Shown: one piece after another, positions 1 through 7,500 of the stretch
Layout of the letters: each line of letters opens with the position of its first letter
How positions within the stretch are numbered: the stretch's first letter is position 1
From: Desulfobacteraceae bacterium
Lineage (GTDB): Bacteria > Desulfobacterota > Desulfobacteria > Desulfobacterales > SURF-7
Assembly (NCBI GenBank): GCA_030618925.1
Contig: JAUXCK010000122.1
Location: forward strand, 1 to 7,584
DNA length: 7,584 nucleotides
Direction: 5' to 3'
Position numbers and translations under genes: made by a program
The notes under the pieces: generated by a model
Told to the model about the DNA's origin: nothing
The model's database searches: none
What the model saw: only the letters and a program-made list of their open reading frames with translations

Positions 1-553
1 AAATCTGAGGCAGATGCTGCTCAAGGGAGGCGATTTCATGACACAGACCGATAAACTTCAAATCCGGATACTTCCGATGAACCGTCGTACAGATTCGACT
101 CATGGGATTGCTGTAATTAAACACATGGGCATCCGGACAGATGGTGAGGATATCCGCGCAGATGTCAAGAATCGGGGGAATGATGCGCAGGGAATGAAAA
201 AGTCCGCCGGGACCGCCGTTTTCCCCGAAAACCTGCCGGATGCCAAACTGCTGGGGAACCCGCCAGTCCTGCTCCCATAAGGCAAACCGGTCGCCAACCT
301 CAATGGAAATGGTACAGAAATCAGCGCCTTTAAGGGCTTCTGTCCGCGATGTCGTTGCCGATAATGTAAAGGACAGGTTGTGTTCCCGAAGAAACGCCTG
401 ACCGGCGGCTTCAACTTTGGAAAGCGGTTCCGGGTTAATGTCGTGAAGGACCACATGACTCCCCTCCAATACAGTACTTTGAAAAATATCTCCCAGCATA
501 TCAAAGCCAAACTGGGCACTTCCGGCACCGATCAAAACAATTCTTTTTTCCAT
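1..553 (-). CDS. Glycoside hydrolase family 4 protein, N-terminal part (runs off left edge)
   Basis: This is the first 184 residues of a GH4 enzyme. The family cleaves alpha- or beta-glycosides by an unusual NAD+- and divalent-metal-dependent redox-elimination mechanism in the cytoplasm. The start ATG (551-553) is preceded by a GAGGTG ribosome site. A Rossmann fold opens the protein with GAGS at residues 9-12 (IVLIGAGSAQFG). Further family marks are a GGPGG turn near residue 110, a CPDA-x-VFNYSNPM block (N149) and GLCHE with the expected metal-binding Cys at residue 171. These positions fit the family, where the equivalent Asn and Cys lie near residues 153 and 174 of Thermotoga AglA. The general pattern resembles non-phosphorylated-sugar members such as MelA (alpha-galactosidase) more than the 6-phospho-glycosidases, but substrate cannot be decided from this fragment. 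Members are usually about 430-490 residues, so more than half is missing. It lies directly behind the cold-shock gene terminator. Confidence 0.88.
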   Translation of the reverse strand, partial: MEKRIVLIGAGSAQFGFDMLGDIFQSTVLEGSHVVLHDINPEPLSKVEAAGQAFLREHNLSFTLSATTSRTEALKGADFCTISIEVGDRFALWEQDWRVPQQFGIRQVFGENGGPGGLFHSLRIIPPILDICADILTICPDAHVFNYSNPMSRICTTVHRKYPDLKFIGLCHEIASLEQHLPQI

Positions 554-586
554 TTTTTCACCTCACTCCCAAAAAAAAGGCTTACC

Positions 587-622
587 AAAAAAAAACGCTT
601 AATCGAACAATCCAATTAAGCG
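587..622 (-). terminator. Rho-independent terminator after the cold-shock gene, possibly bidirectional
   Basis: A perfect 8-bp stem, CGCTTAAT (596-603) with ATTAAGCG (615-622), has an 11-nt loop and is flanked on its left by nine A's (587-595). Read on the minus strand this is a hairpin followed by nine U's, 27 nt after the stop codon of the cold-shock gene. On the plus strand the stem is followed by a looser T-rich run (626-638), so it could also stop rightward transcription. Confidence 0.8.
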
Positions 623-648
623 CCTGTCTTTTTGTTTTAAATAGCCGG

Positions 649-849
649 TTACAATACAGTTACATTGACGGCAGAAGGACCTTTCTGTCCTTCCTCTACG
701 TCATATGAAACCCGATCACCCTCGTTGAGAGACTTGAAACCAGTTGCATTGATCCCTGAATGATGAACAAATACATCCGGACCATCTTCTTGTTCAATGA
801 ATCCATAACCTTTCTGGTCGCTGAACCATTTGATAATGCCATTAGCCAT
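649..849 (-). CDS. Cold-shock protein (CspA family)
   Basis: A 66-residue single cold-shock domain, the full normal length of CspA-family proteins, which are small cytoplasmic beta-barrels that bind single-stranded RNA and DNA and melt RNA structure. The RNP1 motif is visible as KGYGFI at residues 13-18, and RNP2 as VFVHHS at 26-31. The opening MANGIIKWF is typical (GxVKWF), as is the end GPSAVNVTVL (GPxAxNV). The start ATG has a strong AAGGAGG site (858-864) at good spacing. Expression appears to come from a promoter at 973-1001, giving a leader of roughly 115 nt, as in cold-inducible csp genes. Whether this copy is cold-induced, growth-phase or constitutive cannot be told from sequence. It is transcribed away from the oxidoreductase gene and ends at the terminator at 587-622. 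Confidence 0.95.
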   Translation of the reverse strand: MANGIIKWFSDQKGYGFIEQEDGPDVFVHHSGINATGFKSLNEGDRVSYDVEEGQKGPSAVNVTVL

Positions 850-852
850 AGT

Positions 853-885
853 GGAAACCTCCTTTCAAAAAATTTTCTTGGTTCC
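853..885 (-). promoter_or_regulatory. Leader hairpin touching the ribosome site of the cold-shock gene
   Basis: In the mRNA, GGAACC (880-885 on the plus strand reads ggttcc) can pair with GGTTTCC (853-859) with one bulged base. The second arm includes the last two G's of the AAGGAGG ribosome site (858-864) and lies a few bases before the start codon. The 20-nt loop is A/U-rich. This could modulate ribosome access with temperature, but it rests on short pairing seen by eye only. Confidence 0.3.
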
Positions 886-944
886 AAACATTAAGGTCGC
901 CACTATTAAAATGGTTCTTCCCCTCAGCACGAAACCCGCACACT

Positions 945-1001
945 ACAAAAAATGCGCTTTTGTGAATGCGGCAGTATAATCCCTTTTTTTAATAAAAACA
1001 A
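945..1001 (-). promoter_or_regulatory. Sigma70-type promoter and 5'-end hairpin of the cold-shock gene
   Basis: Read on the minus strand, TTGTTT (996-1001) and TATACT (973-978) are separated by exactly 17 bases. The -10 box matches the consensus at five of six bases, and the -35 at three. Transcription would start near 966. A small hairpin follows immediately: ACAAAA (958-963 strand complement) with TTTTGT (945-950), 6 bp with a 7-nt loop. It would sit at the very 5' end of the transcript, where such structures commonly stabilise mRNA. No clear copy of the E. coli cold-box was found in the leader. Confidence 0.5.
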
Positions 1002-1216
1002 GCTATTTCTATTAAGAAAGTCCAGATCGATTAGAGCTATAGAAGAAAGGAAGAATAGAATAATTCTACCAAATCCCTTGGCTTTCTAACCCTGATTTTC
1101 TCATTTTTAAACAAACCGTTTACCGTCCGGAATCCGAAATTCAAGGGCCTTGGCATGACATGTACCCGGGATAAATGGTTTGAACCCACTGCAAAAAGGA
1201 CAATCATCCCTTGACT

Positions 1217-1246
1217 TTGAATAAGTGATTTCCTACCCTCTATGAT
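1217..1246 (+). promoter_or_regulatory. Candidate sigma70-type promoter for the oxidoreductase gene
   Basis: TTGAAT (1217-1222) and TATGAT (1241-1246) are spaced by 18 bases; the -10 box matches the consensus at five of six and the -35 at four of six. Transcription would start near 1253, leaving a leader of about 87 nt before the GGAGG site at 1329-1333. An overlapping TTGACT at 1211-1216 is a better -35 hexamer but is spaced 24 bases from the -10. A short repeat, GTCA-ac-TGAC, lies in the leader near 1295-1304; no regulator is identifiable. Confidence 0.4.
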
Positions 1247-1339
1247 CATACAGAAAAAAAGGACGATTCGATCGGACCCTCAAAAAAAATTTTCGTCAAC
1301 TGACAAAATGACCAAAACTCAATACAATGGAGGATAAAA

Positions 1340-3598
1340 ATGGATTGGAAAAAAACATCATGTGTATTGTGAGGAAATCTATGCGGGCTCGAGGTTCGGG
1401 TCGAGAACAATCAGATTGTTAAGGTTCGCGGGGACAAGGCCAACCCCCGCAGCCAGGGGTATGCATGCCGCAAGGGCTTGAACATAAAATACTATCAACA
1501 CAACAAGGATCGCCTGACACATCCGCTTAAAAAAGTCGGGAACTATTTTGAGAAAATTTCCTGGGAACAGGCCATGAAAGAAGTGGCTGAAAAATGTTCA
1601 GGCATCGTAAACGAACATGGCCCGAGGTCATTGGCCATGATGCTGGGCGGCGGAAATCTCGGCTGTCCGACCCAGGGCATCTTCGCGGTCAGCTTCCTGC
1701 GGGGAATGGGTTCTCAATATCTATACAGCGCGCTTGCCCAGGAACTCACAGGCAGGTACTGGGTGGATGGAAAAACGTTTGGGAACCAGAGCCTTCACTC
1801 AACCCCCCACCTTGACGAAACAGATATGCTCCTGATAGTGGGCTGGAATCCCATGATGAGCCACCATACGCCCCAGGCACGCCGGGTGCTTAAAAAAATC
1901 AGCAAAGACCCTGACAAGGTTCTTGTGGTGGTTGATCCCCGCCTGTCGGAAACAGCAAAAATAGCTGATATCCATCTCCCCATCCGACCTGGAACAGATG
2001 CCCTTTTTTACCGTGCCATGATCTCAATCATCCTGAAAGAAGAATGGCACGATCCGGATTATATTAAAACCCATGTCAGGGGGTTTGAAAAAATCCGGCC
2101 ATGGTTTATTGATTTTGATGCAAAATCGGCTCTGGATGTTTGCGAACTGCCGTATAACCGGGTGAAAGAGATCTGCCATATGTTTACGACTCGCGAATCC
2201 AGCCACCACAGCGATTTAGGTGTCCTGATGACCCGGCACAGCACGCTCATCTCTTACCTTGAGAATGTGCTCAGGGCTGTCTGCGGCAGAATCGGGGTTA
2301 AAGGCGGGAATGTTTTTCCCCTCAGCCTGCACGGTGGCAGGGGGGGACGAAGAGAGAGCCCTGATGAAAAAGAGGCCCGTCTCTGGCGCACCCTTGTTAC
2401 GGATTATCCGGCCATCATCAACACCTATCCACCCAATGCAATGCCCGAGGAGATCCTTTCGGACCATCGGGAAAGACTGCGGGCTGTCATTGTCAGCGCA
2501 ACCAATCCATTGCGATCTTATGCGGATACGTCCGCCTATGAAAGTGCCTTTAATAAACTGGATCTTCTGGTCACCGTGGAGATCTCCATGACGGAGACTG
2601 CTGCGCTTTCCCATTACGTGCTGCCCGCACGGTCTGCCTATGAATCGTGGGATGGCGGCGCGTGGGGGGATTTTCCGAAGGTCTTCATGCAGGTTCGCCA
2701 TCCTGTTTTAGAACCAGAAGGCGAGTGCCTTGAAGCCGGTGAAATTTTTCTAAGGCTGGCCGGGCAGGCAGGCCTGGTGCCTGAAATACCGGATACGCTT
2801 TATGAGGCAGCCGGCACAGGAGACCGGCTTCAGTTCGGCAGGGCACTCCTTGAATATATTCAATCCAATCCCGGGGCTGCAAAAAAGATGCCCTTCATTA
2901 TCGGGATGACTCTGGGCAAACATCTGGATTCCGTGCAGCTCGCTTCCTTGTGGGGCTTTCTGCAAACCCTGTCTCCTTCATTTCATGAAATGGCGGGACA
3001 GGAAGGCTTCCATCCAGGCCCCGGCCTTGGAGAAGAAATTTTCCAGGCGACCCTGGACCACCCTGAGGGGGCCTGGATTGGTGGCGTGGTGGAAGAGGAT
3101 TGGGATCATTTCAAAGCCCTGGCCACGGAGGACGGCCGCATCAACCTGGACGTGCCGGAAATGGCAGACTGGATTCAGGAGATAGACCCGGTGCTGGAAT
3201 CGAAAAAACTGAAAGAGGGTGAGAGTGAGTACCCGTTTATCATGTCCTCCGGACGGCACTGGGATGTCAACGCCAACACCCAGATGCGCGATCCTGCCTG
3301 GAACTATGGAAAAAGAGCCTGTGCAGCGCTCATGCACCCGGGGGATGCAGAGGAATCCGGTTTTAGCGACGGGCAGATGATTCGGGTGACGACCGAAGCC
3401 GGGGAAGAGATCATTGAACTGCAGGTGACAGAAGAAACAAGGCCCGGATACATCGTGATACCGCACGGGTTCGGCCTGGTATATCAGGGGGAAATCTACG
3501 GGGCAAATGCAAACAGACTGGCTAAAAACACCCACCGGGATCAAATCGCAGGAACCCCCTTGCATCGATATATTCGCTGCAGGGTTGAAGCCGCATAA
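1340..3598 (+). CDS. Molybdopterin (bis-PGD) oxidoreductase, probable selenoprotein with Sec in the [4Fe-4S] motif
   Basis: A 752-residue member of the DMSO reductase/formate dehydrogenase superfamily (COG0243), which binds Mo or W through two pyranopterins; the substrate is unknown. The chosen start, ATG at 1340, has GGAGG six bases upstream. In-frame TGA at 1370-1372 is read as selenocysteine, giving C8-x2-U11-x3-C15-x27-C43 followed by RKG, the exact [4Fe-4S] spacing and Lys of the family. Downstream are VVDPRLSETA (197-206) and RPGTDA (216-221), then ATNPL near 387. A dinucleotide-binding C-terminal domain covers about 628-749 (SGRHWDVNANTQMRDP; VIPHGFGL). The usual Mo-ligand Cys/Sec site aligns with SALAQELTGRYW (about 130-141), so no Cys or Sec ligand is evident there. 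This resembles uncharacterised bacterial homologues with a QE-x-TG pattern. No signal peptide is visible, so it is probably cytoplasmic. It has no adjacent electron-transfer subunit on its strand. If the TGA were a real stop, translation from TTG 1478 would give 706 residues without the cluster motif, and that start has no well-placed ribosome site. Confidence 0.85.
1370..1420 (+). promoter_or_regulatory. UGA (Sec) codon with bacterial SECIS-like hairpin
   Basis: After the in-frame TGA (1370-1372), CTCGA (1388-1392) pairs perfectly with TCGAG (1401-1405) around an 8-nt loop, GGTTCGGG. The loop begins 20 nt after the UGA and starts with GG followed by U. Known bacterial SECIS elements have a short upper stem-loop at about this distance, with a G in the first loop positions for SelB binding. 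The five-base stem is short, and a weaker alternative pairing, GTTC (1394-1397) with GAAC (1404-1407), competes. A second perfect repeat, AACAATC-a-GATTGTT (1406-1420), follows directly; its loop is slightly far from the UGA for a SECIS. Confidence 0.6.
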
Positions 3599-3603
3599 AT
3601 CTA

Positions 3604-3643
3604 AAAAATTCTTTGGCCTCCCCGGAGGCATCAGAGGCCAAAG
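3604..3643 (-). terminator. Rho-independent terminator between convergent genes
   Basis: A perfect 10-bp GC-rich stem, CTTTGGCCTC (3611-3620) with GAGGCCAAAG (3634-3643), has a 13-nt loop. On the minus strand it is followed by AA and six T's, so it is a good terminator for the flavodoxin/ferredoxin gene, whose stop codon is 23 bases before it. For the oxidoreductase transcript coming from the left, the hairpin lies 12 bases after the stop but lacks a strong T run. A nested stem, GCCTCC (3616-3621) with GGAGGC (3624-3629), is an alternative fold. Confidence 0.8.
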
Positions 3644-3666
3644 ATGATTTGATCACATTCGTTTCC

Positions 3667-4467
3667 TCAAATAAACACTTCCGGTTCTTTTCGATGACTG
3701 CAATTTTCATTCAACCATTTTGCCACATCCTTGAACCTGGGAATATCCATGATGCGTGCCGCGGTGGGGCATTCTTTAACGCAGGCACAGCATTTGATGC
3801 ACAGATCCGGATCTGTCTCAACCGTATCGTTCACCGTAATCGCGGCCTTTGGGCAAACCTCTGCACAGGTGCCGCAGGTGGTACAGAGATCCGCCAGGGT
3901 TATTGGGGACCCGGAGACAGACGGCATTGCCTGTTTATAAGGAAAATTACCCGGCACCTTCAGTGGGGTTATGTCCTCACCCTTTTTGATCCCTGTCATT
4001 TTTTTTATGACCCCGGCGCCAAAGGCAGCGGCCTTTTCAAGATCCTTTTCATCCGGACGGCCGTTTGCAATGGGCAGATCCGCTGTGGCATAAGAATGTT
4101 CACCAATGAAGGCGCCCCCTGAAACAGGAACGAAACCCAGGTCTCTGGACAGATCTGAAAGTTCCAGGAGGGCGTCTTCATACTCGCGGTTGCCGTAAAC
4201 CACGACAACAACCGCAGGCGTGTTTTGGGCCTTAAAGTGTTTAAACCGCTTCACAACATCACCCGGCAACCTTCCGGCATATACAGGTGCGCCTATCACC
4301 ACAAGCGCATCTGTTAAATGATCAAGTGGCTTTGAGCGCGCGTCCTGCCGGGTCATGTCCATGTGGTCAATGTCTTCAATGCCAATTCCTCCGGCAATCC
4401 CTTCAAGAACTTTTTTAGTCGTTCCCGTCGGTGAAAAGTATACTAGCTTTACTGATGAAATCTTCAT
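3667..4467 (-). CDS. EFR1-type flavodoxin/ferredoxin fusion protein
   Basis: A 266-residue cytoplasmic redox carrier in two parts. Residues 1 to about 160 form a flavodoxin-like domain with the FMN phosphate loop SPTGTT at 12-17 and the APVYAGRLP segment at 60-68. Residues about 187-240 form a bacterial 2[4Fe-4S] ferredoxin: C195, C198, C201, C205-P, then C223, C226, C229, C233-P, with an extra Cys at 227. This arrangement is the EFR1 family, common in anaerobes, which presumably passes electrons between FMN and clusters; partners are mostly unknown. The ATG at 4465-4467 has an AAGGAAG site just upstream. The gene starts 59 nt after the stop of the DUF748 gene with no terminator between, so the two are likely co-transcribed. 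It converges on the oxidoreductase gene; a functional link is possible but unsupported. Confidence 0.9.
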   Translation of the reverse strand: MKISSVKLVYFSPTGTTKKVLEGIAGGIGIEDIDHMDMTRQDARSKPLDHLTDALVVIGAPVYAGRLPGDVVKRFKHFKAQNTPAVVVVVYGNREYEDALLELSDLSRDLGFVPVSGGAFIGEHSYATADLPIANGRPDEKDLEKAAAFGAGVIKKMTGIKKGEDITPLKVPGNFPYKQAMPSVSGSPITLADLCTTCGTCAEVCPKAAITVNDTVETDPDLCIKCCACVKECPTAARIMDIPRFKDVAKWLNENCSHRKEPEVFI

Positions 4468-4526
4468 TTTTCACTTCCTTTATGTTGATCGTCCAATACA
4501 ACTCTCATATCTAATTGTGAACACAC

Positions 4527-7500
4527 CTAAGTCCCTGTCAATGTAAGAAGGGTATGGCTGTTATCCCCGCCTGTACTGTCTGCTATCTCAACATCGGCCA
4601 CAACCACCTGCTTGTCCTGAAGGGTGCCCTGCTTGACCAGATAATCCCTGACAACCATTGCCCGTTTCTGCGCAAGCCCCTGCAGCATGGACGCATCAAC
4701 AGGCATGTTTTTGATTAATCTCTGTTTGGCCTCGACAATTAAAGCAGGAGAAACTTCTCCATCTTTTGCATCAGATTTCTGATCCTCTTCAGGCGAGACC
4801 CGGGAGAGCTCACCAAATCTGGCCTCATAAACTTTTATGAGAATCCGGGAATATTCATCGTCACTTATGGACAGCTTTTCAATCTCATCAGGCACCGGCT
4901 TTCCGGCTGCCTGCATCTCCCCTTGTTTCGCCATTTTGAGTTCCCGAAGCAGCTTCTTTTCAGCCAGCGCCAGGTGATCGTATTGTGCGTCGGCAAAACC
5001 ATTAATGCCAAGCTGAAGTGTTGGCCGGTCCTTAAGCGCGTTGGCCAGATTATCCAGTTTTGCTGTTTGGGAAGGCTGAAGCGCTGCACTGCCGAATTCA
5101 AACGCCACAAAACTTAAATCTTCGCCATCAGACCCGGCAAGCCTTCCCAGCGCTGCAAACGGAGATGCCGTCATCTTAACAATTAAATTCGTCAGGGCTT
5201 TGAGAACAGTCCGGCCATAACTGAAATCAGGGTCGTTGAGGTCCCCCCGAACAGGCAGATCCACGTCAATAACCCCGTTCCGATCCTTTAAAAGAGACAC
5301 AGCAAGTTTGACCGGCAGACTCGTCGCATGCTGGCTATCCGTGTCCTTTCCGAATGCGAACTGATCCAGCAGAATTTTATTTTCGCCTATGAGATTGTTT
5401 TCAGACAATTTATATTTAAGCTCCAGGGACAATTTCCCCTTGTCGATGGTATACCCTGCAAATTTCCCTGCGTATGGTGTTGCTCTGGTCAGGTCAATGT
5501 TTTTAAAAGATATTGTCAAGTCTGTGTAGGCATCTTGACTCAAAGGATTGATCTGCCCGAAAATTTTCACCGGCGCATACTGGTCGACTTTTCCCTCTAT
5601 CATCACGTCTGCCCGGCCCAGTGATTCGGATGTCAGCCCTTTTATGGTTCCTTTCAGGTTATGAATACCCGTGGTAAAACCCGGTTTCAAAGACAGGTCT
5701 GTAAAATTGACCGAACTATTTTCCAGGCGGACAGTATTAATCGTCACCGGCATCGGCCCTTCGCCCTTTGACTTAACCGCAGAGACGGGACGGTCCACCA
5801 CATGGACAGCATCAGCAGCAGGGGCATCTTCCCGGTTGGAAAACGCTTCCGAGACATTGACCGAACCATCAGGCCAGATGACGACCCGGGTGTATAATTT
5901 TCTTGCAACAATCTCTGAAATACTTAATTTGTTCGGCGCATAATCAAATGCAATACCGTTCGCCGCTATGACATCCCAGTTCAAAAAATCCCCGGCATGT
6001 ATCAGGTCTTTCAGTTGAAAATCATTGATGCTGACATTGCCCCTGAAGCCCATCTCCGGGCCCTTGTCACTCTTTCTCCCATATGTGAGGTCACCCTTGA
6101 GATTTGCGGTACCCTTCACAAGTGCCAGCTGTGCAACAGATTCCAGATAGGATTGCAAAGGCGTCAAATCGAGCTGAGCGACCTCAACAGCCAAATTTGC
6201 CAGCATCGGGTCTATGCCCGCCTGCCCGTCCACCGTGAGTGTTCCTGTCTTGTCAATATTGACGCTAAGGCCAATCTCAAATTGTGAATCCTTTTGATTG
6301 CTTAAATTTTTCAAACGCAAATTGATAGGCGCCAGGTTGATCCGCAGCGGTTTTGCCAACGACCGGTTTTCCAGCACTGCCCCGTAATTATTCAATGTCA
6401 GTTCATGAATAGTGACCTGCCATGGCGGGCCCTCACCCTCAACAGGGTCCGGCGCCTTTGAGGGTGACGCGTCTTTGCCTGAAAAGCCATCCATTGAGAA
6501 CAGGGTCTGAAAATTAAACGTCCCGTCAGGGGTCAGCCAGCCCTCAATTCTGGCATCCGAGGAATTCACGGCCGCAACTGAAATCTGCTTTTTGTCCAGG
6601 TCCAAATTAAACCCCCGGACAGAGAGAAAAGGAATTGAAATCAGTGAGTGGTCTGTCCCTTTTTCAGCAATCTTGAAATCACGGATAGTCAACTCACCAT
6701 CAATCAGCTCAAATTGAAACGCATCATTCGTATCATTGCCCGCATCCACATTGTACCGGGCAGAGAGGTCTGTAGATCCCCCCGTGACTTCAAAGTGCAC
6801 CTGGTGCCGGATATATTGCCAGAGCCTGTGGTCCTTTATCCCCGTGAGGGCAAAACGGCCCTCTGAGCGAAACGGGTCCACTGAAAAACGACCTTCCCAG
6901 CTGAGGCTTTCCCCCTCCCCTGTTGTTGCGGTCAGCACATAGGGATTTTGCCTGTCTTTTTGGGTGCTGAAATTATCCAGAGTGAAACGCAAGGGGGAAA
7001 AAGTCACTTCAAACGGGTGGGGGCGCGCCAGATCTTTGAGGGTGAAACGCCCATTATCCACCTCCAGTTTAAAAACCAGAACAGATACCAGGCCACTTCC
7101 TTTATCAGCCGTCTGTTTTGATTCACCCTGCTGCCCCTGCGGGGGAATGAGATCTGCAAAGTTTAAACTGCCGTCAGGCAAAATGATGACCTGCCCTTTG
7201 GGTTCAAGTAAACGGATCTCATTAAATGTAAAGGCCCTGCGAAAGATGGATGAGAGTTGAAAATTGACATACAATTCCCCAAACCCCACAAACACTTCCC
7301 CATCCTTCTCATTCAGTTTAAACTCCCTGACCGTCAGTGACAATACAAAAGGATTGACCCTGATCTCTCCCACTCCGGCAGTTCGCCCCAGCTGATCGGT
7401 TATATTAGACACTATAGCGGATTTAATTATCCGCGGTGCAATAAAGAATCCCAGAAAGGCATAGACTGCGATCAAAATGAAAGGGATGATAATTTTTTTT

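Larger units (their letters stand above)
850..1339. other. Divergent intergenic region between csp and the oxidoreductase gene
   Basis: About 490 bases without a convincing gene. The left part is the cold-shock leader and promoter, and the right part (from 1217) the proposed oxidoreductase promoter and leader. Between 1002 and 1216 I see only two short inverted repeats. TAGAAT-a-ATTCTA lies at 1056-1068 and CAAGG-g-CCTTG at 1142-1152. Either could be an operator or chance. The longest open frame here (minus strand, 1037-1249) lacks a ribosome site and resembles nothing I know. Confidence 0.6.

Noticed and set aside
100..528. 142-residue minus-strand open frame
   Set aside because: Shadow frame of the GH4 gene, which has the GAGS, NYSNPM and GLCHE motifs in the true frame.
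1056..1068. TAGAAT/ATTCTA inverted repeat as an operator
   Set aside because: Too short and AT-rich to separate from chance; mentioned only within the intergenic entry.
1037..1249. 70-residue minus-strand open frame in the divergent region
   Set aside because: No ribosome site before its ATG, no recognisable motif, and it overlaps the candidate oxidoreductase promoter.
1370..1372. TGA as an ordinary nonsense mutation making the oxidoreductase a pseudogene
   Set aside because: The rest of the 2.2-kb frame is intact with full domains, the ribosome site belongs to the ATG at 1340, and the stop falls precisely at a cysteine position (Cys to Sec). A sequencing error from TGT/TGC cannot be excluded.
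1478..1480. TTG start for the oxidoreductase
   Set aside because: There is no well-placed ribosome site, it falls inside the conserved C-RKG segment, and it removes the whole cluster motif.
2978..3631. 217-residue minus-strand open frame opposite the oxidoreductase 3' end
   Set aside because: Antisense shadow of the conserved C-terminal domain, with no family resemblance and its stop/start inside other features.
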